Assembly: GCF_000719095.1 (NCBI RefSeq) | Contig: NZ_JOEH01000026.1 | Span: 124,001 to 188,000 of the forward strand | Direction of reading: 5' to 3' | Length of the DNA: 64,000 bases | From: Streptacidiphilus jeojiense | Lineage (GTDB): Bacteria; Actinomycetota; Actinomycetes; Streptomycetales; Streptomycetaceae | Shown here: positions 1 to 8,226 of the stretch, one piece after another | Layout of the letters: each line of letters begins with the position of its first letter | How positions within the stretch are numbered: position 1 is the stretch's first letter | Notes under the pieces: generated by a model | The model's input: the letters and a program-made list of their open reading frames with translations, nothing else | Database searches by the model: none | What the model was told of the DNA's origin: nothing | Made by a program: the position numbers and the translations under genes

Positions 1-1
1 C

Positions 2-1630
2 GCCCTCGCGGCGAACAACGCCGCGCCGGCCGCGCCCAACCCCAACTGCTCGCTGATCGTCCCGGCCGACCCGCTGACGGCGCAGGGCCTGGCCACGCCC
101 TACCAGTTGGCCGCGACGGACGCGGGCGGCGGGCCCTGCAACGAGGCCAACGCCAACCAGTCGGCCTTCGTCGAGGCGGCGATCCTCACCAACAACGGCC
201 AGTTGACGCTCTACGACCCGCTGGTGGTCGACCAGGGCACCCAGCCCGCGGCCGCCCCGGTCACCCCCCAGGTGCCGGCGGGATCCACCGTGGGCCTCTG
301 GTTCGGCTTCAACGGCACCAACCTCACCCTGCAGTCGGCCAACGGCACGACCGCGCTGCAGCAGGGCAACTGCGTCAACGGAACCCAGGGCTCCATCTTC
401 GGCCAGTTCTCCTACTGCAACGCGCCGGCGTTCTTCCAGAGCGCCAACCAGGAGATACAGGCGAACATGCTGCAGGTGCCGGCCGCCGGGACGGCCAACG
501 ACGGCCAACCCTGCCCCACCGTGCGTGACTTCTCCGTGGTCGACCAGGACCAGAGCGACAACGTGGTGACCCACTACATCGCCACCGGCAACGGCACCAT
601 CGCGCAGAACAACGCGGCGAGCAAGGCCGCCCTGCAGAACCAGAACCCCGTCGACCTGGCGAACGGCAGCGACAACCTGCTGCTCACCCAGTTCATCGAC
701 CCGGCCCTGGGCTGCACTCCGTGGACCCGCCCCGACCAGTCCAGCGACGGCGCGCCCTCCGCGGCACTTCCGCTGGACGAACTCTCGGCCGCCGCCAACC
801 AGCAGGCGCCGATCGCCCTCGTGCCGCAGAACGACCCGATGGTGCTGAACAACAACAACCAGGACGCCAACAAGACCAACCTCTACCGCCAGGGCGTGGA
901 CCAGGCCGCGATCGGCGGCGCCGACAGCGGCAGTGGCGCCACGTACTGCCAGAACTTCTTCGGCTCGGCCAACGGCATCCAGCGGGTCTTCAAGGACATG
1001 GCGACCTTCCAGAACGCCCCCTCGGTGGACGCGGCGATGGCCACCAACCTCTTCACCTTCCTGGCGATGCGGGCCAACCAGAGCTTCACCAACCTGAACT
1101 GCGGTGGGCTGCTCAACGTGGCCAACCCGATCACGCTGACCATGGACGGCAACGGCGTGGTGACCGCGGCCACCTACACCCCGCTCGGCCAGACCCCGGT
1201 CGCCGCCGCCAACTGCACGGCGACCCCGACGGCGGGCGCCGCGAGCACGCCTGCGGCAGCCGGCATGTCGGCGTCGGCGTCGGCTTCGGTGGCGCCGTCG
1301 GCGGCGGGCTCGGCCTCCGCGTCGGCAGCAGGTTCCGCGACCGCGTCGTCGGCCGTGGGCAACGCCTGGTCGGCGACGGGCCCGGCCTCCATGGCAGCGG
1401 GAGCCGGCTCCACCAGTGCGTCGGCAGCAGCGCCGAGTACGGCAGCAGCGGGTACGGCACCCACGTCGGCAGCCGCAGCCGCGCCTCCGTCGGCGTCCAG
1501 CACCTGCACCGCGGCCGCCTCGGCCCCGGCGGCCGGTAACAGCACCGGTGCCACCACCCCGGCATCCGCCATGCCGACCGCCACCTGGGGCGGCGGTCGC
1601 GGGATGAAGCACCATCACCACCACATGTGA
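2..1630 (+). CDS. Exported Ala/Ser-rich protein with His-rich C-terminus, 5' end cut off
   Basis: The reading frame is open from base 2, so the true start lies before the window; the TTG at 107 is internal and not a believable start. I do not recognise a family. The first ~390 visible residues are rich in Asn, Gln, Ala and Thr with scattered Cys, which suits a folded exported protein. From about residue 395 the chain becomes a low-complexity Ala/Ser/Thr/Pro linker of roughly 125 residues, and it ends in GMKHHHHHM. A flexible linker ending in a histidine cluster could bind metal or surface polymers; this is inference. The gene is followed by a perfect hairpin terminator at 1641-1689. Confidence 0.6.
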   Translation, partial: ALAANNAAPAAPNPNCSLIVPADPLTAQGLATPYQLAATDAGGGPCNEANANQSAFVEAAILTNNGQLTLYDPLVVDQGTQPAAAPVTPQVPAGSTVGLWFGFNGTNLTLQSANGTTALQQGNCVNGTQGSIFGQFSYCNAPAFFQSANQEIQANMLQVPAAGTANDGQPCPTVRDFSVVDQDQSDNVVTHYIATGNGTIAQNNAASKAALQNQNPVDLANGSDNLLLTQFIDPALGCTPWTRPDQSSDGAPSAALPLDELSAAANQQAPIALVPQNDPMVLNNNNQDANKTNLYRQGVDQAAIGGADSGSGATYCQNFFGSANGIQRVFKDMATFQNAPSVDAAMATNLFTFLAMRANQSFTNLNCGGLLNVANPITLTMDGNGVVTAATYTPLGQTPVAAANCTATPTAGAASTPAAAGMSASASASVAPSAAGSASASAAGSATASSAVGNAWSATGPASMAAGAGSTSASAAAPSTAAAGTAPTSAAAAAPPSASSTCTAAASAPAAGNSTGATTPASAMPTATWGGGRGMKHHHHHM

Positions 1631-1640
1631 TTCCACCCGT

Positions 1641-1689
1641 GCACAAAAGGGTGCCGCAGGCTCACGGAGCCTGCGGCACCCTTTTGTGC
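1641..1689. terminator. Perfect 23-bp inverted repeat, bidirectional terminator
   Basis: Two perfectly complementary 23-nt arms (1641-1663 and 1667-1689) flank a 3-nt loop. The descending arm ends CCCTTTTGTGC, so there is a short T-run inside the stem. It lies 11 bases after the stop of the truncated first gene and should end its transcription. It can also act on the opposite strand. Confidence 0.85.
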
Positions 1690-1780
1690 GCCCGCTGTGA
1701 GTTCAGCTCCGTACGCGTCTCTTCGGCGGTGCGACAGCACCGTTTCACGTACTCATGTGCTGACGAACTATTGAAGCTGG

Positions 1781-1837
1781 GGGAAAGCACCGGGTCCCCC
1801 GAGCGATTCGCTCGAGGGACCCGCTACCGGTACCGCT
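1781..1837 (-). terminator. Second, diverged copy of the downstream terminator (copy A)
   Basis: This 57-base block is about 90% identical to the block at 1942-1998 by eye (about 52 of 57 bases). Its hairpin is a 16-bp inverted repeat with one mismatch (arms 1791-1806 and 1808-1823). Sharing a flank such as GGGAAAGCACCGGG with copy B shows that the two blocks are duplicates, not independent hairpins. It closes the remnant gene copy at 1838-1941. Confidence 0.75.
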
Positions 1838-1941
1838 CGATCAGCCGGACGTGGGTGCCGGTGTACTTACTGGCCGTTGCGGTAGGGGTCCTGGCACCGG
1901 TCAGGGCGACCGACTCGGTGGTCTCCAGCGGCTGCCGCTAC
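1838..1941 (-). pseudogene. Remnant of a tandem copy of the 2005-3531 gene
   Basis: Bases 1838-1892 match 2358-2411 inside the neighbouring gene (for example CGATCAGCCGGA and GTGGGTGCCGGTGTAC) with a small TTA insertion. Bases 1893-1941 match 2470-2519 (for example GGTCAGGGCGACCGACT). The segments are in the same orientation and order as in the intact gene. About 58 bases between them are missing, as is everything upstream of 2520 and the stretch from 2358 to the stop. The remnant cannot encode a meaningful protein. Its position between two copies of the same terminator says that a second gene copy once stood here and was almost entirely deleted. Confidence 0.75.
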
Positions 1942-1998
1942 GGGAAAGCACCGGGCCCCTCGAGCGATTCGCTCGAGGGGCCCGGTGCCGGTACCGCT
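1942..1998 (-). terminator. Terminator of the 2005-3531 gene (copy B)
   Basis: A perfect 20-bp inverted repeat (arms 1948-1967 and 1969-1988) with only one base between the arms begins just after the stop codon of the minus-strand gene. The core includes CTCGAGCGA opposite TCGCTCGAG. It is the intact member of a duplicated pair; the diverged twin is at 1781-1837. Confidence 0.8.
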
Positions 1999-2004
1999 GG
2001 AGGC

Positions 2005-3531
2005 TCACCAGTGGGAGCCGGCGTTCACCGTGGCGGAGGACGTCGCGGTCGGCGCTGCGCTCATTCCCATCGTCATCGAGGGGGTGGGGGAGGGGGACAT
2101 GCTCGGCGACGGCATCGGTGCCGAGGTCGGGCCGGAGGTCGGGCTGGAGGTCGAGCCCGAGCCCGAACCCGAGAAGCTGACCCGGAGGCGGGCCAGGAAG
2201 AGGTGCGTGGTGGTCGGCCAGCTGCCGCCGCGGTGGTAGGACGCCGGGGTCTGCTGGACGAAGGCCCAGGCCAGATCCCCGTTGCGGAGCACCACGATGT
2301 TGCCGGAGACATGGATCGTCAGGACCAGGTCCGCCGTCAGGAACCGTCCCTGCAGGTCGATCAGCCGGAGGTGGGTGCCGGTGTACTGGCCGTTGCGGTA
2401 CGAGTCCCAGCTGGCCAGCATCGCGTTCCGGCCGTACGGCGCGATGTGCACATTGATGTTCTGGACGGACTGGTCGCCGGTCAGGGCGACCGACTTGGCG
2501 GTCTTCCAGTGGCTGCCGCTGAGGAAGACGAGCACCACCTGGTCGGTCTTCCAGCGCGGGTTGACGCTCCAGGTGAGGCTGTTCTTCTTGTAGGTGACCG
2601 GACCGGGCGCGGAGAGGGCGACCACCTGGCTGCCGTTGCCGGCCGTGATCTGGTCGGCGCTGCTGCTCTTGGAGGCGCCGGAGCCGCCGTCGTCGTAGCA
2701 GATCGCGTAGTTCGCGGAGCCGGTGGAGAGGGAGCGGCCGACGTCGCCGCGGCAGCCCCACTCCCAGCCGCCGGAGAGGACGCGCCCGGAGCTGCTGACG
2801 GGGACCATCTTGTCGCCCCACTGCCCGGACCTGGAGCCGCTGGTGCCGTGCACGGTGAAGTACGTGGTGTACTTGCTGCCGTTCCAGGCCAGTTGGCCGT
2901 TGAGCACCGGCGAGGTGTCACGGCTGGCTGTGCCGGTCAGCTTGACGACGAAGACCACGTGGTTGTTGGCGACGTGGATCAGTGCCGCGGCGGTCTCCCC
3001 GTTCCTGTTGTGGTCGGCGATCCGGGTGAGCAGGGTGAAGCCGTTGTTGAAGGCGACCAGGCCGCCGACCTCCTGGGCCCCGTTGATCACCACGTCCGGT
3101 CCGCTCCGCTGCAGGAACCGGTTGACCGGGGTGACGTGGATCGAGTTGGACGCCTGCCAGGCCACCTCCAGCGTGCCGTTGGGCGCGACCGCGGTGACGG
3201 TGCGCGTCCAGGTCGGTATGCCGTTGGTGGACGGGGACAGGAAGCTGAAGGCGGAGGCGAGCCTGACCGTGGTGACCGAGAGGTTCGCGGTGAGGGTGCC
3301 GTTGCTCATCATGGTGGGCGCGGTGTTGGCCATGGAGAAGGGGGCCGCGGCCCCGTTGACCATGGCCGACGGGTTGGAACCGGCTCCGTTGACCGGAGTC
3401 GACGGCGGCGTGACATCCGCGAAGGCCAGCCCGCCGGCCGCGGCGACAGCCAGCGCCGCCGGGATGCCGATCATGAGCCGGCGCTTGCGCCGCGCCGTAC
3501 GTTCCCTGACTTTGATTCGCATGCCGGGCAT
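2005..3531 (-). CDS. Secreted protein of unknown function with Ser/Pro/Thr-rich tail
   Basis: The product has 508 aa. The start ATG at 3531 is preceded by GGGAG five bases away. The N-terminus has a basic cluster (RRKRR near residue 15) followed by a hydrophobic segment to about residue 40 ending near AFA, which fits a Sec or Tat signal peptide or signal anchor. Residues 60-440 alternate short beta-type stretches with Gly/Asn turns and repeated Trp and GDLAW/GQLAW motifs, suggesting a beta-propeller-like fold, though I recognise no family. Residues 445-508 are a low-complexity Ser/Pro/Thr/Met tail. It stands alone with its own terminator and had a tandem copy that has decayed. No enzymatic role can be assigned. 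Confidence 0.7.
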   Translation of the reverse strand: MPGMRIKVRERTARRKRRLMIGIPAALAVAAAGGLAFADVTPPSTPVNGAGSNPSAMVNGAAAPFSMANTAPTMMSNGTLTANLSVTTVRLASAFSFLSPSTNGIPTWTRTVTAVAPNGTLEVAWQASNSIHVTPVNRFLQRSGPDVVINGAQEVGGLVAFNNGFTLLTRIADHNRNGETAAALIHVANNHVVFVVKLTGTASRDTSPVLNGQLAWNGSKYTTYFTVHGTSGSRSGQWGDKMVPVSSSGRVLSGGWEWGCRGDVGRSLSTGSANYAICYDDGGSGASKSSSADQITAGNGSQVVALSAPGPVTYKKNSLTWSVNPRWKTDQVVLVFLSGSHWKTAKSVALTGDQSVQNINVHIAPYGRNAMLASWDSYRNGQYTGTHLRLIDLQGRFLTADLVLTIHVSGNIVVLRNGDLAWAFVQQTPASYHRGGSWPTTTHLFLARLRVSFSGSGSGSTSSPTSGPTSAPMPSPSMSPSPTPSMTMGMSAAPTATSSATVNAGSHW

Positions 3532-3888
3532 TTCTGCTCCCTTTCGCTTGGGCGAGATACAGACTGGCCCGCCCGAAGCCCGGGAGTACGGCTCGGAGCC
3601 TTTGTGTAAGACAGCGGTAATGGAGCCCCTTCCGCGTCAGGGAATTACCGCGTTTAGGGGGCGTCGTCCCGGAATGAGATATCACCCGTTCCCAGGGTAT
3701 AGACCACTCCAGCATGGCGCAGACGACCTAACACCCGGATAACACGCCGACTTTGGTGGCGCCCCCGTGCCCAGGGCCCGTCCAGGGTCGGAACTATGGG
3801 TGAACTGTGCTGCGCACGGGTGTCCTTGGCGGCGGCTGTGAGTCAGGATCGCGCCGACGCGCAGCCCGAAACACCCCGAGGAGTACCC
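3532..3888. other. Divergent intergenic region
   Basis: This region separates the minus-strand secreted protein from the plus-strand phosphodiesterase. Apart from the inverted repeat at 3614-3651, I see no small gene or clear consensus promoter. The open frame upstream of 3889 lacks a ribosome-binding site before its first ATG at 3796 and places a signal peptide unusually far inside, so I treat it as leader. Confidence 0.5.
3614..3651. promoter_or_regulatory. Inverted repeat GCGGTAAT/ATTACCGC, possible operator
   Basis: GCGGTAAT at 3614-3621 is mirrored exactly by ATTACCGC at 3644-3651, with 22 bases between. It lies about 85 bases upstream of the start of the minus-strand secreted protein, so it could be a regulator site or an upstream leader hairpin. 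Its function is inference only. Confidence 0.35.
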
Positions 3889-5547
3889 GTGAATCGTCGT
3901 CACCTCCGCCTTGCCGCCGTCCTCGGCGCCACCGGCCTGATCGGCGGAGCCTTCCTCGCCACCCCCGCAGGCGCGGTACCGGCCGCCTCTGCGGCGCACC
4001 GCGCCGCGGCCAAGCATGTGCTGCTGATCTCGGTGGACGGCCTGCACCAGTCCGACCTGGCCTGGTACATCGCCAGGCACCCGCAGTCGGCGCTGGCCAA
4101 GCTGGTCCGCGGCGGTGTGCAGTACACCGACGCCAAGACCACCAACCCCTCGGACAGCTTCCCCGGCATGGTCGCCCAGGCTACCGGCGGCGGCCCGGGG
4201 ACCACCGGTGTCTACTACGACGACACCTACAACGCGGCGCTGCTGCCGGCCGGGACCACCAGCTGCAAGGGCGTCAAGCCCGGGGTGGAGGTGGACTTCA
4301 CCGAGGACCTGGACATCAACAAGGCCTCCATCGACGCCGGCCAGGGCCTGAAGAACCTCCCGGGCAGCATCCTGTCGATGACCGGCAACCCGACCAAGCT
4401 CATCGACCCGAGCAAGCTCCCGGTCGACCCCAAGACCTGCAAGCCGGTCTACCCGTACCAGTACCTCCAGGTGAACACCATCTTCGAGGTGGCCCGCCAG
4501 GCCGGGCTGCGCACCGCGTGGTCGGACAAGCACGCCGCCTACGACATCCTCGACGGACCGTCAGGAACCGGGATCCAGGACCTGTTCACCCCCGAGATCA
4601 ACTCGGACGCGCTCGGCTACGCCTCGGGCAACGACTGGACCACCGACAACAAGGCCACCCAGCAGTACGACAGCTACAAGGTCAAGGCCGTCCTCAACGA
4701 GATCGACGGCTACGACCACTCGCGCTCGCAGAAGGTCGGCACCCCGGCCATCTTCGGCCTGAACTTCCAGTCCGTCTCCACCGCCGAGAAGCTGCCCAGC
4801 TCGGACGGGCTGGCCGGCGGCTACACCGCCAAGAACGTGCCGGGACCGCTGCTGCAGAACAACCTGGACTACATCAACGCCCAGATCGGCGCGCTCACCG
4901 CGGAGATCCACAAGCAGCACCTGGACGGCAGCACCACGGTCATCCTCTCGGCCAAGCACGGCCAGTCGCCCACCGACCCGACCGCGCTCACCCGGATCGA
5001 CGACGGCCCGCTGCTGGACGGCCTGAACGCCGCCTGGAAGAAGCTCCACCCGGCCGCAGCCGACCTGGTGGCGCACGCGGTGGACGACGACGCCATGCTG
5101 ATCTGGCTCTCGGACCGCTCCAAGGCCGCGACCGACTTCGCCAAGGCGTACCTGCTGGCGCAGAGCGGCACCGGCACCGACATCAACAAGAAGGCGAAGG
5201 CCTACACCCACGGCGGCCTGACCAAGGTCTACGCCGGTGCCGACGCCGCGCACTTCTTCGGGGTCAAGCCCGGTGACGCCCGGGTCCCGGACATCTTCGG
5301 CGTCGCCCAGTACGGGGTCGTCTACACCGGCGGCACCGGCAAGGTCGCCGAGCACGGCGGCGGCCACGCCGACGACCTGGACGTGCCGCTGGTCGTCTCC
5401 GGGGCCGGCACCCCGGACCGGGTCACCGACGCGGCCACGGTCCACACCACCCAGATCGCGCCGACCATCCTGGCCCTGCTCGGCCTGGACCCGCAGCAGC
5501 TGAAGGCCGTCCGCGAGGAGGGCACCAAGGTCCTGCCGGTGCGCTGA
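3889..5547 (+). CDS. Secreted alkaline-phosphatase-superfamily phosphodiesterase/pyrophosphatase
   Basis: The GTG at 3889 is chosen because CGAGGAG ends five bases before it and a normal signal peptide (NRRHLRLAAVLGATGLIGG...) follows directly, giving 552 aa. The mature part begins after about residue 28. Motifs of the type I phosphodiesterase/nucleotide pyrophosphatase group are visible: the first metal Asp in LLISVDGLH, a nucleophile region in NPSDSFPGM, the second metal region in LSAKHGQSP, and a late His in EHGGGHADD. The usual Asp of the DHG signature is Lys here. It probably hydrolyses phosphodiester or pyrophosphate bonds outside the cell; the substrate is unknown. It is monocistronic, with a hairpin after the stop. 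Confidence 0.82.
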   Translation: MNRRHLRLAAVLGATGLIGGAFLATPAGAVPAASAAHRAAAKHVLLISVDGLHQSDLAWYIARHPQSALAKLVRGGVQYTDAKTTNPSDSFPGMVAQATGGGPGTTGVYYDDTYNAALLPAGTTSCKGVKPGVEVDFTEDLDINKASIDAGQGLKNLPGSILSMTGNPTKLIDPSKLPVDPKTCKPVYPYQYLQVNTIFEVARQAGLRTAWSDKHAAYDILDGPSGTGIQDLFTPEINSDALGYASGNDWTTDNKATQQYDSYKVKAVLNEIDGYDHSRSQKVGTPAIFGLNFQSVSTAEKLPSSDGLAGGYTAKNVPGPLLQNNLDYINAQIGALTAEIHKQHLDGSTTVILSAKHGQSPTDPTALTRIDDGPLLDGLNAAWKKLHPAAADLVAHAVDDDAMLIWLSDRSKAATDFAKAYLLAQSGTGTDINKKAKAYTHGGLTKVYAGADAAHFFGVKPGDARVPDIFGVAQYGVVYTGGTGKVAEHGGGHADDLDVPLVVSGAGTPDRVTDAATVHTTQIAPTILALLGLDPQQLKAVREEGTKVLPVR

Positions 5548-5568
5548 CACGCACGTTGTTCCCGGTTC

Positions 5569-5600
5569 GGCTCCGTCGGCGGCGATCGCCCGGCGGAGCC
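5569..5600 (+). terminator. Hairpin after the phosphodiesterase gene
   Basis: GGCTCCGTCGG at 5569-5579 pairs with CCGGCGGAGCC at 5590-5600, with one mismatch and a short loop. It lies 22 bases after the stop codon and has no U-tract, as is usual in high-GC actinomycetes. Confidence 0.55.
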
Positions 5601-5665
5601 GTTCGCGTTGTGTCCGATCCGTGGTGCCGGGTCGGAGCAGGGGCGGTTTACTAAGGTGGGTTGAT

Positions 5666-5676
5666 AAAGTAGCTTT
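5666..5676. promoter_or_regulatory. AAAGTAGCTTT palindrome just upstream of the exporter start
   Basis: AAAG and CTTT are separated by three bases, and the site ends six bases before the ATG at 5682. The surrounding TTTACTAAGG...TTGATAAAG stretch is notably AT-rich for this genome and there is no Shine-Dalgarno sequence close to the ATG. This suggests a promoter overlapping a regulator site and possibly a leaderless transcript. Confidence 0.3.
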
Positions 5677-5681
5677 AGCAT

Positions 5682-7400
5682 ATGGAGTACAAGTGGACGG
5701 CGCTGACCAACACCACCGCCGCAGTGTTCATGTCCGCCCTGGACGGCTCGATCGTGCTGATCGCGCTGCCGGCGATCTTCCGGGGGGTGCACCTGGACCC
5801 GCTGTCGCCGGGCAACATCGCCTACCTGCTGTGGATGATCATGGGGTACCGGCTGGTTCAGGCCGTCCTGGTGGTCACCGTGGGCCGGCTGGGCGACATG
5901 TACGGCCGGGTGCGGATCTACAACTCCGGCTTCGCGGTCTTCACCTTCGCCTCGGTCCTGCTCTCCTTCGACCCCTTCGACGGCGGCCACGGCGCCATGT
6001 GGCTGATCGGCTGGCGATTGCTGCAGGCCGTCGGCGGCTCGATGCTGACCGCCAACTCGGCCGCGATCCTGACCGACGCCTTCCCCAAGGAGCAGCGCGG
6101 CTTCGCCCTGGGCATCAACCAGGTCGCCGGGCTGGGCGGGATGTTCATCGGCCTGGTCGCCGGGGGACTGCTCGCGGCCTGGGACTGGCGCGCGGTGTTC
6201 TGGGTGAACGTGCCGGTCGGTGTCTTCTTCACGGTGTGGGCGTACCGCACCCTGCGTGAGACCGGCAGGCGCGACGGCGGCCGGATCGACTGGTGGGGCA
6301 ACATCACCTTCGCGGTGGGGCTCAGCGCGGTCCTGATCGCGGTGACCTTCGGCCTGCAGCCCTACGGCGGCCACACCATGGGCTGGACCAACCCGCTGGT
6401 CCAGGTGCTGATCGTGGGCGGCCTGGTGCTGCTGGCGGCGTTCGTGGCCATCGAGAACCGGGTCTCCGCGCCGATGGTCCAGCTGAGCCTGTTCCGGCTG
6501 CGCGCCTTCACCTTCGGCAACCTGGCCGGCCTGGCCGTCTCGATCGGCCGCGGCGGGATGCAGTTCGTACTGATCATCTGGCTCCAGGGCATCTGGCTCC
6601 CGCTGCACGGCTACGACTACGCCGCCACACCGCTGTGGGCCGGGATCTTCATGCTGCCGCTGACCGCCGGGTTCCTGGCCGCAGGCCCGGTGTCGGGCTA
6701 CCTGTCCGACCGGATCGGCTCACGCGGCCTGGCCACCGGCGGCGCACTGCTGTTCGGCGCCAGCTTCCTGGGGCTGATGCTGCTGCCGATCGACTTCAGC
6801 TACTGGACCTTCGCGGTGCTGATCGCCCTCAACGGGATAGCCAGCGGCATGTTCGCCTCCCCCAACTCCTCGTCGATCATGGGCAGCGTGCCGGACCGGC
6901 TGCGCGGCGTCGCCTCCGGGATGCGCTCCACCTTCCAGAACTCGGGCACCGCCGTCTCCATCGGTGTCTTCTTCTCGCTCATGATCGCCGGACTGGCGAG
7001 CAGCCTGCCGCACGCCCTCACCAGCGGCCTGACCCAGCAGGGCGTCCCGGCCCACGTCGCCGCCCAGGTCGGCGACCTGCCCCCGGTGGCGTCGCTGTTC
7101 GCCGCACAACTGGGCGTCAACCCGATCCAGCACCTGCTGCAACCCACCGGCGCGCTGTCCGGGCTGACCGCCGCCCAGCAACAGACCCTGACCGGACGCG
7201 AGTTCTTCCCGCACCTGATCGCCGCCCCGTTCCACTCCGGGCTGGTGGTGGTGTTCGCCTTCGGCGCGGCCCTCGCCCTGCTCGCGGCCATCGCCTCGAT
7301 GCTGCGCGGCACCGGCACCCAGGTCGGGACCCCGGAACCGCACTCGGCCGGGACCGGTTCGCCCGCCGACACCGCGACGACCGGCCCGAAAGCCGGCTGA
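5682..7400 (+). CDS. MFS drug:H+ antiporter, DHA2 family (14 TM)
   Basis: The product has 572 aa, the normal size for the EmrB/QacA type. The N-terminus carries the family hallmark around SALDGSIVLIALPAI in TM1, and the loop between TM2 and TM3 has the MFS motif GRLGDMYGR. Repeated hydrophobic stretches are consistent with 14 membrane helices, and a longer polar tail starts near residue 545. It should export a lipophilic or amphiphilic compound at the expense of the proton gradient; the substrate cannot be told. No tetR or marR gene is adjacent, although a short palindrome overlaps the promoter region. No ribosome-binding site is close to the ATG, so leaderless translation is possible. Confidence 0.85.
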   Translation: MEYKWTALTNTTAAVFMSALDGSIVLIALPAIFRGVHLDPLSPGNIAYLLWMIMGYRLVQAVLVVTVGRLGDMYGRVRIYNSGFAVFTFASVLLSFDPFDGGHGAMWLIGWRLLQAVGGSMLTANSAAILTDAFPKEQRGFALGINQVAGLGGMFIGLVAGGLLAAWDWRAVFWVNVPVGVFFTVWAYRTLRETGRRDGGRIDWWGNITFAVGLSAVLIAVTFGLQPYGGHTMGWTNPLVQVLIVGGLVLLAAFVAIENRVSAPMVQLSLFRLRAFTFGNLAGLAVSIGRGGMQFVLIIWLQGIWLPLHGYDYAATPLWAGIFMLPLTAGFLAAGPVSGYLSDRIGSRGLATGGALLFGASFLGLMLLPIDFSYWTFAVLIALNGIASGMFASPNSSSIMGSVPDRLRGVASGMRSTFQNSGTAVSIGVFFSLMIAGLASSLPHALTSGLTQQGVPAHVAAQVGDLPPVASLFAAQLGVNPIQHLLQPTGALSGLTAAQQQTLTGREFFPHLIAAPFHSGLVVVFAFGAALALLAAIASMLRGTGTQVGTPEPHSAGTGSPADTATTGPKAG

Positions 7401-7545
7401 GCGACGGACCGCACCCGGATCTGTGACGCCGGTCGGCGAGATCGTCTCGTACAGCCCTGCCTGACAACGCATCACGGGCGCAGAATGGAGGGAGACCGCT
7501 CCACCGTCCACGCCGGCTCTGGCCGTGCCCGAGGAGGCGAGATCC

Positions 7546-8175
7546 ATGGCAACGCCCGCAGCCGCCCCCACTCCCGCCCAGCCTGCGCCACGCCGCTCGC
7601 GCCTGGGGATCGCCCTGGCGCGGCGCCACAACCCGCTGTGGCGGCGCACCGACGCACTGCGCGCCAGGCTGCGGATGCTGCTGATCGCGGCCCTGATCGT
7701 GATCACCGCGCTGGCCGCGCTGCTGGCGCTGGGGCTGTACCGCAGCGACCGCGCCGCCGCCGGGCGCTACGCCGCGACGCTGCACCGGGTGCAGGCCGTG
7801 GCGCTGGCCGACGCCGACCAGCAGCACCCCGTCGACGGCGCGCGGTTCACCGCGGAGGTCCGCTGGACCGACGCCTCGGGGGCGCACCAGGCGCGTGCCG
7901 CAGCGGGCGCGACCACGCTCCGGGGCGACCCGGTCACGGTGTGGGTCGACGCTGCCGGCAGCCCCAGTTCCGCGCCGCGGTCCGAGGCTTACTCCACCGG
8001 GAAGGCCGCGATGGTCGGCTCGCTGGTCTGGATCAGCGTGACCTCCGGGGCGCTGGCCGTGGCCACGCTGCGGCGCCGCCGCCTCGGCCAGGTGGACCTG
8101 GAGCGCTGGACCCGGGAGTGGGAGGACGTCGAGCCGGTCTGGACCCGCCGGGGCCAGGGCGGGGCGGGCCGTTGA
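7546..8175 (+). CDS. Small two-TM membrane protein, Rv1733c-like
   Basis: The ATG at 7546 follows GAGGAGG by eight bases; the in-frame GTG at 7525 has no such site. The 209-aa product has a Pro/Ala-rich start, then the motif RRHNPLWRRTDALRARLR, a first membrane helix (about residues 50-70), an extracytoplasmic domain of about 80 residues, and a second helix near 155-180 with a basic cytoplasmic end. This layout matches the actinobacterial Rv1733c-like integral membrane proteins, which have no established enzymatic activity. It is a single gene convergent with the sugar dehydrogenase lipoprotein. Confidence 0.7.
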   Translation: MATPAAAPTPAQPAPRRSRLGIALARRHNPLWRRTDALRARLRMLLIAALIVITALAALLALGLYRSDRAAAGRYAATLHRVQAVALADADQQHPVDGARFTAEVRWTDASGAHQARAAAGATTLRGDPVTVWVDAAGSPSSAPRSEAYSTGKAAMVGSLVWISVTSGALAVATLRRRRLGQVDLERWTREWEDVEPVWTRRGQGGAGR

Positions 8176-8222
8176 CATCTGGCCGTTGGACATCGGGCTG
8201 TTGACAACGGGCCGTTGACGGC
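8166..8222. repeat. Four imperfect 14-15-nt repeats at a convergent gene junction
   Basis: Four consecutive units resemble GGGCCGTTGACATC: 8166-8180, 8181-8194, 8195-8208 and 8209-8222. The first unit contains the stop codon of the membrane protein gene, and the last ends five bases before the convergent gene's stop. No strong hairpin terminator is visible between these two genes. Confidence 0.6.
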
Positions 8223-8226
8223 GTGC

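Noticed and set aside
1600..1630. Possible vector contamination because of the His cluster
   Set aside because: Only five His occur, followed by Met and stop, and the next bases form a native-looking perfect terminator and genome-like sequence. No vector backbone is visible.
1627..3609. A 660-codon plus-strand frame across the terminators and the secreted-protein gene
   Set aside because: It runs through three hairpins and is antisense to a gene with signal peptide, Shine-Dalgarno site and terminator; its composition is typical of antisense frames.
3796..3888. N-terminal extension of the phosphodiesterase from the ATG at 3796
   Set aside because: It would put a signal peptide about 30 residues inside and lacks a ribosome-binding site; the GTG at 3889 has both a good site and a normal signal peptide.
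8166..8222. CRISPR-like repeat array
   Set aside because: The units are contiguous with no spacers, degenerate and only four in number; no cas genes are present.
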